Notes under the pieces: generated by a model
Told to the model about the DNA's origin: nothing
The model's input: the letters and a program-made list of their open reading frames with translations, nothing else
Databases searched by the model: none
NCBI GenBank assembly: GCA_029834535.1
Contig: JAQMWT010000167.1
Coordinates: forward strand, 62,001 to 126,000
Origin: Chrysophaeum taylorii
Lineage: Eukaryota; Sar; Pelagophyceae; Pelagomonadales; Pelagomonadaceae
Direction of reading: 5' to 3'
Length of the DNA stretch: 64,000 nt
Program-made: the position numbers and the translations under genes
Shown here: one piece after another, positions 40,701 to 49,359 of the stretch
How the letters are laid out: each line of letters starts with the position of its first letter
How positions within the stretch are numbered: the first letter of the stretch is position 1

Positions 40701-41384
40701 GTTTTCCCACACCCACACCCGCCAATCGTCGGGTACGACACCGGCATCATATTTGAGACCCGGCATTGTTTCGCGCATCTTCGTCAGCGCAGTTTCGGCC
40801 GCGCGATATCGTGCCTCGCGCGTCGTCTTCCCAATGCCCTGGAAGGTCCGCGACCCATACGACTCGCGCAGCTCCCCGTCGACTACCTCGAACCAGTGCC
40901 CCGTCAGGATCACCTCCATGACCATGTACTCGTCGTGCATCGACGTCGCCTCGCGCCTCTCGACGAACTCGTAACGAAACCGCAAGCCGCGCTTGCTGGC
41001 CTCCATCGCGAGCACGGCGGCGGGCGTCGAGTTCAACTCCTGTGTCAATTTGGCAAAACCACGCAGCGTCGTGTCGCCGCGTTTGACCATGACGATCAGC
41101 CCAACAAACTCGGAGAACTCGAGGCATCCCGAGCCGTCTGCGTCGATCTCCTCCATAAACTCCTTGGCCTTGTCCAACGAGTGCTCGAGGTCCATGTGCT
41201 TCATCATCACAAACAGCTCCTCGATATCTACCGCCCCAGACCCGTCCTTGTCGAACTCTTTGAACATCGCCACCAGATCCTCGAACTCCATTGGCGTGAA
41301 ATCGTTCACGTACGAGTCTGGGCACGTGTACCCATCGACGCAGAGCTGAAGCTCCGACGTCGCCTCGATCGTTTCCGTGCCCAT
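34758..41384 (-). CDS. giant EF-hand / ankyrin / WW / TRAF-zinc / glycine-rich protein
   Basis: 2,208 residues in one exon, starting at the ATG at 41382-41384. Residues 45-56 (DKDGSGAVDIEE) and 81-92 (DADGSGCLEFSE) are two canonical calcium-binding EF-hand loops. Ankyrin repeats lie at about 410-505 and 635-680 (GRTALHEACD). WW-like modules appear near 925 (YYKEATHDYRWNRP) and 1420 (FYYLPASGYSQWNKP). An Ala/Glu-rich coiled coil spans about 1550-1690. TRAF-type Cys/His zinc fingers cover about 1725-1880. A VPGTYSYRVPP entry then opens a long glycine-rich domain (about 1890-2165) like that of ALK/LTK and many protist proteins. It looks like a calcium-regulated scaffold; no enzymatic domain was found. 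The plus-strand ORF 34770-36257 is its antisense shadow. Confidence 0.85.
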   Translation of the reverse strand: MGTETIEATSELQLCVDGYTCPDSYVNDFTPMEFEDLVAMFKEFDKDGSGAVDIEELFVMMKHMDLEHSLDKAKEFMEEIDADGSGCLEFSEFVGLIVMVKRGDTTLRGFAKLTQELNSTPAAVLAMEASKRGLRFRYEFVERREATSMHDEYMVMEVILTGHWFEVVDGELRESYGSRTFQGIGKTTREARYRAAETALTKMRETMPGLKYDAGVVPDDWRVWVWENVEAGASLESILKTLRLKGFQPWRNVEFMQRILLLDSYAVFAGVSDNASRETYKNVADTLRREVPPNPRRPPAVMDNIVRFEGDDPYNRKKQWNKVAPRLRAWIDARLRDGYDGALVVDTLSRRSHPLDSLPHVAQSTRRNIGGRAVDVARPELFDFRIVCIRDLAHEATLYFHAGQDPDHWFRHLASPRTPLQIAAEHGSELVTKLLLEYHAQIELTDRLNRTALHFAAAEGNAQICRILIDAGADVHAVDNCFDTPLHFASRNNHAKAADVLASYEEQFVREVVSGTRKVGKVDIAYIFNDCYAFFIARNLKDTEARHFKKKWIFDVATFCYSEKIEVEHRKFLTKPVWTAVESVIRILDPDPEAGFVAKTHIEDEVIESWIPTVSKPAHLVELLKYCFQYSALQTPNHLGRTALHEACDANKADSHEKTIAVLLERHVSNLHAVDDHGKTPRELVLQPRLRPDSPTGQPLREDIIEDRRGDLLHDYNSTLETIEAAKSYLRKADALADATRRGTDLSIEHWQLLKSMSFFKRSFAGIDEYEDMDTKNRFYHWQVHDDEETTATSTGGGEHLKDADDILAAQNAALRFAWAPPEEFLFEEKVAQALEHVRRSCRHVRTIGEWEVLRDTRHKDECLLYTSDAIASSGGISISTCRPDALCWPKLHATAVSIGSLGANDEWAMYQVQDRVIFYYKEATHDYRWNRPVDAVEKTETGMQCTCMTFNYKKTEQVWYTCEECNECLPDASTRLVICIHCAKSCHAGHFGVKYVRKSAVVCACHRLSARCLMVATTDESDRQVFAALEEREARRRERLAEKPVVLAHLPDHVEPDPPPEALTGWMLCRRSAGTEFVDGWQLLVDPTQYEYVDAGSVVLVDSLEVIGSKVEARVKAVEERDNGECVYTVVCPEEPEPRTEMYRRDLIVVEQRVFFWSNELSYASWAVPDDVSNDVRGRLELQLEQRTLKNSCRRRLPQLPNSDGENGAEPQPALLVAVAAAVAAQEDDVLGGQLPQEEEIAEAGARQIADTVELSTVGEGRAGEEITDPLRDFDAAFRPHYSDQGAQNIRWPHLTGTEWEVLVAKHSRFLRYLEDWEEYEHVRTQSRFWRDTAVAEKEAGVRRVQRMFRQVFCRAAPRCWYSCAYSWFKPEAVAQLESNRNGWALLRRRATRLRECTDREGREWHEYLDSVCGEMFYYLPASGYSQWNKPDLPDHSKEDKLGVLEEGTIVLFRFPGQFEDTLSIVDRIRIDPDTHERLYDIKAAQKTNNNENDFFFLEDDNNKSKTSGDDNSTVIVKWVRRNRIRCKPLTHEEVERQKEEKLWRMQLRRVKEADEREKVRADTELQNSLFSNARRTATRMNRAEDTARARSTRAAAEAAVLEAEANAAIENARSMAVMANAEEDGIDMKALKAQQAGVSLLRVQVDEGQLANLASELENTKKRMQIQRKSREQRIVQRDVDDQKRLEWLATQEDKATTPRSRLRRRILRLIYKATQRQNAGYVICEWGCGEWVMIGREKLFHEKESCVKRVLPCALGCGTKKREEQWMATRPDGVTVQQWHEKHECARRLVPCERRCGEWVAFCELQHHLDKLCIKRPFPELHCRLGCGQTFSGGAHEFLQCEAARIEHELEMCEERLVRCHFKRCAANVKAKDRLQHRRLHILRSNIVLYTVPGTYSYRVPPATRQLKVQAWGAGGGSGHLRDKVAGGGGGGAFVEVLLMVVPGEYLQITIGAGGSAGQYGEVLVEDVDDEDDDAIVEEHCGVAVGGEPGGGNGHGGNEVWAAGGGGGYTMIQRFTGSGPECIIVASGGGGGGSRDGVPGGGLNGELPGARVDKRNGRMGTQEYGGKGGDSGEAAVCDFPAEAGYAWQGGAGAQFGGGGGGGLFGGGGGGMSPGIAGGGGGGSCYVDTSTVQDFIILQGEGCRAGGARHHPPRACGVGEWDFVGGSAGDGAPSTVDQLHPGRNGAVRIMRPGFYRENPEMLQPTN

Positions 41385-42453
41385 CGTTCTTCTCAAAAAC
41401 GTATCTTGTTGTTTGGTGGGAGCTGATCATTTTGGGTCATCATCGTCCACATCGTCGTCGTGAAAATATCACATCGCGCAGCCCAAATGACCCTATCTTC
41501 CTATCGGTCCGTTTGAGTGCTACTTGCGCGAGGGGGAGGAAGGACATCGTCGAGTAGGTGGATACCGTAGATGAGGCGAGCGAGCCAAGAAACAGCCATA
41601 ACGGCCGACGGCACTCGCGCCGGGCGCTGGCCGGGGCGATGCACTTTGAGGGAAGAGGAGGAGGAGTTGGCAAAAACGGCAGTGGGGGTGGGGATGGTGA
41701 GGGGACGGGGTCGCCCCCAGGCCAAGAATTGTAATCAAATGATAAGGGGAGGGCGGGCGCGGGACAAATCAGAGTGGTCGATGACGGGAATGTCAAGGGG
41801 GTTAGGGAGTAAACTCCAACGCTTTTGGGGCAGAGCGGGCGCGGAAAGGGGGGCAGATCAGAGCGCCAAGCGTAACGGAGAACGACGGGGTGAGTGACAC
41901 CACAAGAAAAATACGAGGACGCAGGCCGTTTGCACAGGCCAGGGGAGAAGAAAAAATATCTTAAAGGGTAGAGGCAGGGCGGCCGCGGAAGGGGGGGGAT
42001 CCGGGCTGAGCGAGGCGAGAGGGGTGGGGCGAAATAGAGGGTATTGTTTGTCTTCGTCGACGTCAATCAAGGAGCACTGGGCGAAGAAGTACTGGCGAGT
42101 CGTCGTCGTCGTCGTCGAACCGAAGCAGCTCGGCAATGGAGATGTCGAGGCGCAGATCCATCGGCGGCAGCTTGGGCGGCAGCATGGAAAGAAGAAAGTC
42201 TCTGCCTGCCCCAAGTGCGGGGGTGAGGAACGACGACGACCACATTGACTAAACTAGTAAAAGAAACGACAGCGAAAGCAGCGTCATAAGCTGGAGGAGG
42301 GCAAAGGGGTAATAAAGATCCCGGAATCGCACAGAATAATGGCGCTGCCGTCCGCAGAATCACTCGACAGCCACAGTCGGACGACGTCCGAGCACTTCTT
42401 GGCGGCCGTTAATAGTTAAAATTGAAACGAATCGTCGACAGGAGCTTATCTTT
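41385..42453. other. intergenic, G-rich, no confident gene
   Basis: Upstream region of the giant gene and downstream of the adenosyltransferase gene. The plus strand from about 41640 to 42020 is rich in G runs. A 60-residue minus frame (42063-42245) containing LDISIAELLRFDDDDDD looks protein-like but has no recognised homology and could be an exon or chance. Confidence 0.4.
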
Positions 42454-43432
42454 CTACCTCACGGAAGGTCCGTCGTCGAAGGCGAGAAGGCGCCGGCGCG
42501 TACTGGCGGAAACGTCGTAGGTCACCTCTGGGTGGTCACGCTGGTCATGGGCGGCCTGACGCGCCGCAACGAAGAGATAGTCCGAGAGTCGATTGAGGTA
42601 TTTTGCGATGGCCTCGTGGGGGTCGTCTTCGCGAGGTGAGGACTGACGGTCCACGGACCTGTGGTCGAGAACGAGGCGCCAGACGTGGCGCTCTGCTCGT
42701 CGGCACACAGCTCTCGCATCGTGGAGCGCGAGCGCGGCCGACGGTGGCTGGGGGACAACGAAGTGTCGAAGGGGCGGGAGCGTCGCGTCGACGGCGTCGA
42801 TTTCGCGTTCGAGGACTTCGAGCTCGGTCGGGTTGAAGGCGCGACGCGCTATACCCGAGGACGAGTCCGCCGCAGCGAGAACGGCCCCAGCATCGAGGAG
42901 CCGCTGTTGCACGCGGAAGACGAAGTCTGCGACGTCCTTTCGCTCGCTCCGATACGCGGCCATGCCGAGCTTAACGGATAGTTCGTCGACGTCGCCCATC
43001 GCCTCGCACACCGCGGCATGCTTTGGGAGTGCATCGCCCCCGAGCACCCGAGTGTACCCGCCGTCGCCTTTGCGCGTGTAGAGTGCGGACTTGCGTCGCT
43101 TCCGAGGAATCGCCGACGCCCGCTTAGCGCCGGAAAATACCGCGGCCAGACGCGCGAGTTGCTCCAAGAGCCACGACACCAAACGCGCAAGGAGCTGCAC
43201 GTGCGTCGTCTCGCTTCGTCGCACGTTGACGTGGTTGTACGGGCAATGCCTGCACCGGCTGCCGCAACCTGCGCGCGCAATGAATGTTACCACGGACGCA
43301 ATCGTGGCACGCACATGACCCTCTTTGCAGGTGCGCGAACTCCGTGAAGACCGTCAGACCACTCTTTGGATCGATGTACGTTTCCTCGCCGTTTGCGCAC
43401 GCCACCTCGTGCAGCTCCTCGATCGACTTCAT
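42454..43432 (-). CDS. DUF5522 zinc motif fused to PduO-type cobalamin adenosyltransferase, two exons
   Basis: Exons on minus: 43432-43315 and 43268-42454 (310 aa), intron 46 nt (GTGCGT...GCGCAG). The splice creates RGSCCGSRCRHCPYN, the cysteine signature of DUF5522 (about residues 36-50), preceded by TYIDPKSGLTVFTEFAHL. From about residue 95 the protein is an ATP:cob(I)alamin adenosyltransferase. It shows YTRKGDGGYTRVLGGD (ATP site), AMGDVDELSVKLG, CRRAERHVWRL and YLNRLSDYLFVAAR. It would make adenosylcobalamin for methylmalonyl-CoA mutase, usually in mitochondria. The open frame extends upstream of the chosen ATG, so a presequence exon may be missing. Confidence 0.85.
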
Positions 43433-44695
43433 CCCCGCCACCTCAGCTTCTCTGGTTGCAACTGAGAAGCGGGGGGTGCGTGCTTCAAGGGGTTATGATG
43501 ATATGGTTGAGGGATCTTTTCTCCGACGAGGGGTCCTCCCGAAGGAGGAGGTGCTTCTCCTCATCCGTGCGGCGGCGGCGGTCCACGTCATCGCGGGTTC
43601 GGTCTCCAACGCCTTGAAACAGGCCGTATAGGAGGAGCAACCGCACTTCGAGGATCTTTCAGATACCCAATCTGCAAGCTCATCAAAAAACTTCGGAAGT
43701 CCGACGATGCGGAGGTGGCGATCACGGCATAGGCGTGTTTGACGTCAGCACTAGCGCCTGCGCCGAGTCACAGGAGCCCACTCAAGACGCGGCGCCGCCG
43801 TAACTGGGTAACCAAGGCGTGGACAGATTGGGCCGCGCTCGAGGCGATGGGGGCTACTCGCGGGCTCGAGCTGATCATCAAGGAGTGTAACCGACTCTAC
43901 GGCGAAGAAGCGGCGTCGACCGAGACCACGATCAATGCCTACGTTGCAGATGGGGCCTCTTCCCGCGCCCAAGACTAAGGGCTCGCATGCTTATTACCCC
44001 GTGGAGTACGAGGACAAGGTTGTGGCCATCGCCGTCAAGCTCCGCGAGATGAAGTCCGATCTACAAGATGCCTGCTATCGCGCACACCCAGGCCCTCGTC
44101 AACGTATGCCGAAGATCGCGCAGCTCGACGGCTGGGGTAAGACGAAGCGCGATGGCACCGGTGGCATCATCTGGGATTGCAGGCGGACAGGACAACCTCG
44201 GTATCTTCCGAGTCGACTGCAAGGCCGCCGAGACCGACGGGCTTGCCGGTATCCTCACCGCACTTCCTCAGCGATGGTTTCCTTTGAGTCCCCTTCCAAG
44301 CTCGCTGCCAGACCCCACCCCACGCCGAACTCAGCCGCTAGACGCCCTGGACTCGACCGGCAGTACGGAGCATAGAGTTTGAGGGCCCAAAAGGGCCACA
44401 TGGAACTCGTCCACGCGCCAACGAGAGCTCCAGCCTCTGGCGGAACGCGTAGCTCTGAAAGCTGCCTACAGAGAATGTCATTTCCCGCAACTATCCAAAG
44501 CTACCCCCCATAGCGCCACTACCGAGGTGCCCAGTAATTTCGAGCCGAACACAGCGTCTGCCACCACCAAAGTGCAATGGCGCTAACGCATGTTCAGGAG
44601 CCTTAGAAGGGACCAATGACCAAGATGGGCTGTTCGAGTCGAGCCTCACGAGATGCGATTCGGCATCAGCCCGCTGCGCTCGCGCCGGGTAAGAA

Positions 44696-44726
<31 letters not shown>

Positions 44727-45004
44727 GGGAGGGAGAGAAAGAAAGAACCCCTCATCCATTTGGCAAGAGGAGGTAATATTACTAAGAAAGAGGGCCTCCA
44801 AACTTACAACAATTAGGCGCCGACGGAGGGAGAACCTCGGAAACGAAGCCGATGTCGATTGACCAGGCAAGAGTGTTGACGACTTTGGTCGTCGTTTCGA
44901 GGGCGCGACGAGTCGAGGAGTGCGGGACATCCGGAACCCGCAGCATGTTACGGCATAGAAGGAGATGGTAATAAGGGACGAGTGAAAATGATAGATTATT
45001 CTTT
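43433..45004. other. intergenic with a decayed plus-strand ORF and a GA microsatellite
   Basis: Plus 43740-44260 holds consecutive protein-like stretches in shifting frames (WTDWAALEAMGATRGLELI; HAYYPVEYEDKVVAIAVKL; AHPGPRQRMPKIAQLDGW), probably a degraded gene or transposon protein. A (GA)n tract covers about 44691-44747. No intact gene recognised. Confidence 0.45.
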
Positions 45005-45723
45005 TCACGCATTCAACTTGCTGGATACGACTCCGAGCCCACCGAAGAGAACAGGGAAGAGCGTCGCTAAGGGGATCGCGAGGAAGGTCTGGAGGGCCAC
45101 ACTCTGGACCGAGTCGTCCGGGATGGACGTGACGGCATAAGCTGCGACGCGCGAGCGTGGAACACGTAGTACGAAAAGGGCGACGAACCTCCGCCGAAGG
45201 AGGCGACGGCAAGGCCGAAGAAGGCCACCGCGGGGACGGTCACAGCAGCGCCGAGGAGTGGCAACGCAAGCGGCGCCACGCTGACCTGAGGGCGGGCGTC
45301 CGTCAGCGACTACGGCACACTTACGAGGCCAGGGAGGAGAGGCAAGAGATCGTCGTTGAGCTCGCCGATCGCGCCGACCAGTCCGTTTTCTTCCGCTGCG
45401 GGCCAGGCTCGTACATGGAAAAAAAAAAACAACGCACCCCAAACGAGGAGCGGCTCGATGTCCTTGAGCTTCAGTCCAGCTCTCTCCAATTTGGTCAGCA
45501 GACCAAGCTTGGCAACCTGCGTAGATTTGGCGTCCCACTTCCCAAAGCTTCCTCCTACCTTGGAGAGGAGTTGCTTTTCTTCGACGAGGGAGAGTGTCGT
45601 CGAGAGGGTCGAGTATGGATCGACGCTCGAGGCCATCATCTTCGTGGGTACCCGCGCGGTGCGCATGGTCCCCGATCGCAGGGCCGTCGCCAGACCCGCG
45701 ACAGCAAGAAGACGGCCAATCAT
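45005..45723 (-). CDS. RIQ/DUF1118-like thylakoid protein, three exons
   Basis: Exons on minus: 45723-45325, 45285-45189 and 45141-45005 (239 codons before intron removal, 210 aa after), with introns of 39 and 47 nt. A hydrophobic leader (MIGRLLAVAGLATALRSG) indicates plastid routing. The conserved part has LGLLTKLERAGLKLKDIEPLL, then LALPLLGAAVTVPAVAFFGLAVASFGGG as one membrane segment and TSIPDDSVQSVALQTFLAIPL into a second. This order matches plant RIQ1/RIQ2 proteins, which influence grana stacking and light-harvesting antenna behaviour. The role in a red-lineage plastid without grana is unknown. Splicing is needed to keep all membrane segments in one frame. Confidence 0.75.
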
Positions 45724-45818
45724 CTGGAGAGAGAGAGAGGGAGGGAGATGGACCGGCGGATCGAGGCGACGACGCACCAGTTCAACTTCGCCGAAGGGGA
45801 TCAAACCCTAATAATGCG

Positions 45819-46148
45819 TCAGTCAGCATTTGTATCTTTGCTTCCGTTAGACACGTTAGACCCCAGAGATTCGTCGTTTGTCGTAGGATGATCCTGATTG
45901 ACGACGTATGCGACGGCGGGTGGGTCCTCCTCTCGACCACAGCCGACGACATCGACGATTCTCAGAGTAGCCTCGTCCGCACCACGGAATGCATTGAAGA
46001 CGCCTCCACGATAGGATCGACCACGTCTGCCCAAGACCACCACACCGATGACCGTACGCATCTTCACTCGACCACAGTCCTCGCCGCGGCCTTCGCGAGA
46101 TCCAGCGAATCCAAGAAGAAGCGCAAGGGAAAGAAGAAGAAGAAACAT
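45819..46148 (-). CDS. small ORF with hydrophobic leader
   Basis: 109 residues from the ATG at 46146-46148, beginning MFLLLLSLALLLGFAGS, a good signal peptide. The rest is polar with no recognised domain. It lies 95 bp upstream of the RIQ-like start on the same strand, so it may simply be the 5' region of that gene. Confidence 0.2.
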   Translation of the reverse strand: MFLLLLSLALLLGFAGSREGRGEDCGRVKMRTVIGVVVLGRRGRSYRGGVFNAFRGADEATLRIVDVVGCGREEDPPAVAYVVNQDHPTTNDESLGSNVSNGSKDTNAD

Positions 46149-46941
46149 TGAGGGAAGTTGCCTCGATCGCGGCGAGCCCAGATCGCCGCCTGTTGTTGTG
46201 GCGCCGTTGCGCGCTTACTTCTATTTCTTTTCAAATACCCAGCGCGAAACAAAAAGACGCTCACAATAGTAAAAGGAAAAATGTCCACAACTCGCTCCCG
46301 TCCTTAAACAAACGCAACTGCGGCTCCCCCATTTTAAAATACTCGAGCGCGAATTGATTGGCGCTATACTAATTCATCTGTCCACCACCACCACCACTAA
46401 CCGTGGACATTCTTAACTCACCCAACGAAAATGAAATATATTGCGTCGTCTTCTTCTTCGGGTGGTCCACCGCGGTTTTTCTCACAGTTTGATATTTCTG
46501 TGATGCGGTCTGGTCCTACTCTGGCACTAGGTTCTTTGGGATGCCTGGGTTCGATACGTTTTCGGCCAGACGTCGAGACATCCAGCGGGCGCGCAAGGGG
46601 CTTGGTTGTGATATTTAGAAGCGTCTACTTAGAAGCGTCTCGCGTGAGAAGCCTAGGTGCTGGGTGTGCTCGCCATGGTACTACGACTCGACGCCGCCGA
46701 GGCTCGCTCACTATGGCGACACGTGGCAAACTTATTATTATCACAAGGGCAAGGTATAAACGAGCGAGCAATAAACTCTCCAACGGCAGGGTTTGCAACG
46801 CAGACGACACACGGGGAAGCATGATGGAGGACACATTTTTCGGGGGTTAGGTTCAAGGCCATAGCGGAACGCGTCGTTCGAGAGCGTCCGTCGTCGTCGA
46901 CAAGGTGGTGAGAACACACAAAAAAGACCTTCCAGTATCCA
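46149..46941. other. intergenic, no recognised gene
   Basis: A 139-codon plus frame (46431-46850) has no recognisable domain and an Arg-rich composition. A short direct duplication (TTAGAAGCGTCT) occurs near 46615-46640. Promoter of the TIGR01589-domain gene must lie here. Confidence 0.35.
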
Positions 46942-47699
46942 ATGGCCACGAGCGGGGGGAGGGCACGAGGGAGCAATGGGAGCGCCTACACCTGGGACCA
47001 AATCAAAGAGGTTCAGTCGCTCATCGAACGCTGCATGCAACACTACATGACCCAAACCGAAATTATCGCAACCTTGCAAGTGCAAGCCGATATCGATCCC
47101 TCTTTGACGTGTCTCGTCTGGCAAAAGCTGGAAGAACAGAACTCAGACTTCTTTCTCTCGTACTCGGCGTGTCTTCGACTTAAGGACCAAATCGTAAGGA
47201 GTCCGCGTCGACGTGCTTCTTACGTGAGGCGCAGGTGGCTTTCAACTATTTGGTCGAGCAGCAAACGCGTCTCCTGCAAAAATTGACGCTCTCGCTCCCG
47301 CCGGGCGTCTCTGTCGAAGCAACCCATGGCGGGGCTGTGGGGGGCCTCCAGCTGAACAACAACAACAACAACAACAACAACGACTGGACTACCCAAGAGG
47401 TGCCGCATCCAGCCGACCAGTCGCCAGCATCGAAGCAGCAGGAGCAGCAGGTGTTGGAGGAGGAGGAGCAGCAGCAGCAGCAACAACAACAAGATGCGAT
47501 TCAAATGGCGCAGCAACCGCAACAGGTGCGCATCTTTGAGGACACGCGCAGCCACCTACCTCGTCGTGCGCGTAGGTGGGTGTTCCAGCCGGGAGCTGGG
47601 AAGATCACTAGCCGCGGACGCGCCTGTTGCTCTAGCGCTTCTCCAGAAGCAGCTGGCACTCATCCCCACAGGCATCTTCGTATGATATCGGGTAGTTGA
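46942..47699 (+). CDS. TIGR01589-domain protein with poly-Asn and poly-Gln tracts
   Basis: Exon 1 46942-47193, intron 47194-47234 (41 nt, GTAAGG...GCGCAG), exon 2 from 47235. The spliced product carries the plant-type TIGR01589 domain over about residues 16-95: WDQIKEVQSLIERCM, then LVWQKLEEQNSDFF and LKDQIVAFNYLVEQQ. The last block is completed only by splicing. A (AAC)9 Asn run and long Gln/Glu runs follow. The C-terminus is uncertain: an intron starting at 47526 (GTGCGC) could switch to the frame that ends LALIPTGIFV at 47685. Molecular role of the domain is unknown. Confidence 0.7.
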
Positions 47700-47895
47700 G
47701 GGCAACAGGATCGCGACTTGAATTCTCCCACCGAGCGTTATCAACTTGGGGGCGACTCATCTCATGCCTCTTTCTCTCTCGACCCGCGTTATTAGGTGGA
47801 AAAGCGCCGAAGAATCTAGGCACTTAATAAGCCCCCCCAAAAAAAACAACAACTGATTCTTCCACTGTTGTTGGAAAATTGACTACTTGAACGTT

Positions 47896-48567
47896 ATGGG
47901 ATCAGTCTCCAAAAACGATGATGCGAAGGAGAACGAGAACGACAGCACCGTTGCAGAGGAGGCCGGGCTAAAGGGCGCGTCGCGGCCGCTGTGCACTTCG
48001 ACGCCCGAAGTAGAAGCGGTCGCGATGCTCATCGAAGCCGACGGCGCCCACGTCAAGCGCAGAACCAGCAAGCGGAGCACCACCCCATGCCGCCGACCGC
48101 TCGAGTCGGTCAATGTCGAGCGGTCTCCTCGGCCCTCACCCCGTTTCGCGACGACGCCGCCGCCCAAAGTTCGAGCTTCCAGCATAAGGTCAGAGCCTGG
48201 GACACCCGCGCCGGCGCGCAAGGCCCTCGATGCGGTCCTCGAAGCTGTCTGTGACGTCCTCCTCATGGAGGCGCAAATTCTCGCCGAAAACCAAACTCCG
48301 CAACGCGACGAACCCGCGCCGAGCGACGATTCGAGTCCAAGCGATGATGAGAGTCTGCCCTTGGTGTGGCAAACGGTCGTGTCTGTCTTAGCCGTGCCCG
48401 AGCCTCTACCAATAGTCAAACCGCCGGCACAAGAAGGCGCTGCGGCGTCTTGGCTCGTCTGTGGAGGTAACTGCATGCCGAATCCTCTCGCTGACACAGT
48501 CCCCACGTGTCCTGCCGAACCAACGGCAAATACCATCCTCCTCGACTTGGACGCCGATCAAGATTGA
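47896..48567 (+). CDS. hypothetical protein with N-myristoylation-like start
   Basis: 223 residues from the ATG at 47896. It begins MGSVSKND, which fits an N-myristoylation signal (Gly2, Ser/Lys near position 5-6). The body is Ser/Pro/Glu-rich and low in structure. One helical segment (RKALDAVLEAVCDVLLMEAQIL, around residues 115-136) may mediate binding. There are several phosphorylation-like SP/TP sites. No family recognised. Confidence 0.5.
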   Translation: MGSVSKNDDAKENENDSTVAEEAGLKGASRPLCTSTPEVEAVAMLIEADGAHVKRRTSKRSTTPCRRPLESVNVERSPRPSPRFATTPPPKVRASSIRSEPGTPAPARKALDAVLEAVCDVLLMEAQILAENQTPQRDEPAPSDDSSPSDDESLPLVWQTVVSVLAVPEPLPIVKPPAQEGAAASWLVCGGNCMPNPLADTVPTCPAEPTANTILLDLDADQD

Positions 48568-49359
48568 ACCTCGAACCCGAGGAAAGTTAGTTATTGTGTA
48601 ACCCCGATGGCAGTTGCAGTGTAGGCAGCCACCACACGCTTGCCACAATTTCGATGCCCTCTTTTAGTTTGTTTGTTTGTTTGTTTGGGAACCTGGGTGC
48701 CCTCATCACTAGGTGGAGTCGAGTGCCGCAAGAGGCTGTTGGTGTGAGCAAGGAAATGAAGATGAGGCGCATTCTCTATAAACATAATATGCAACTATTT
48801 ATCTTGAGAGCGCCGTCTCCGCGGGGAAATCTTGCAATGGCCCATAGTAGAGGGCCTAGGTGAAGCTTACGTTGGAGACCAAGGCGGCACAAGGCCGCCG
48901 CGTCTTTCGCGAGTGGGGGGTGTCGCCAGCGCCTTGGACCGGGCGCGCTGCGCCCTCACCGCCCTCACCGCCCTCCTCCCTCACCTCCTTCCGCGACGTC
49001 ACTTCCTCGGGCAGGCCCACCCAGGCCGCCCGTGCCCAGCAGGACGTCATACTCCGTCGCACATACGTCCGGCGGCAGCATGCGTACGATCTGCAAGCGG
49101 GGCCCATCATCTTTTCGCCTACCCCGTGGCTCGCGACTAGGCCTCGGGGCACATCCACCCCCCTTTCAGGCACCATTCCGCTGATCCGCACACCTTCCAA
49201 AACCACTGGACGCCCTGCGTGCAACCACTGGACGCCCTGCGTGCTCACGTTCGCACTCCCCCTTCCTGCTTAGCACCGACCTTTAAGCGCACTTTCCTCC
49301 CCCCACACACTTGTGAATATGCCCTACCTTTCAAAACCCTAGAGAGCGGGAAGTCTTCG
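48568..49359. other. intergenic with repeat-derived sequence upstream of CLPTM1
   Basis: A (TTTG)n tract lies near 48668. About 48900-49130 is the inverted partner of 26180-26400, including the AARAQQDV coding fragment. 49137-49260 shares ordered blocks with 17270-17440. A 22-bp unit containing CCACTGGACGCCCTGCGTG is duplicated at about 49198-49241. The CLPTM1 promoter lies within this repeat-rich stretch. Confidence 0.5.
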
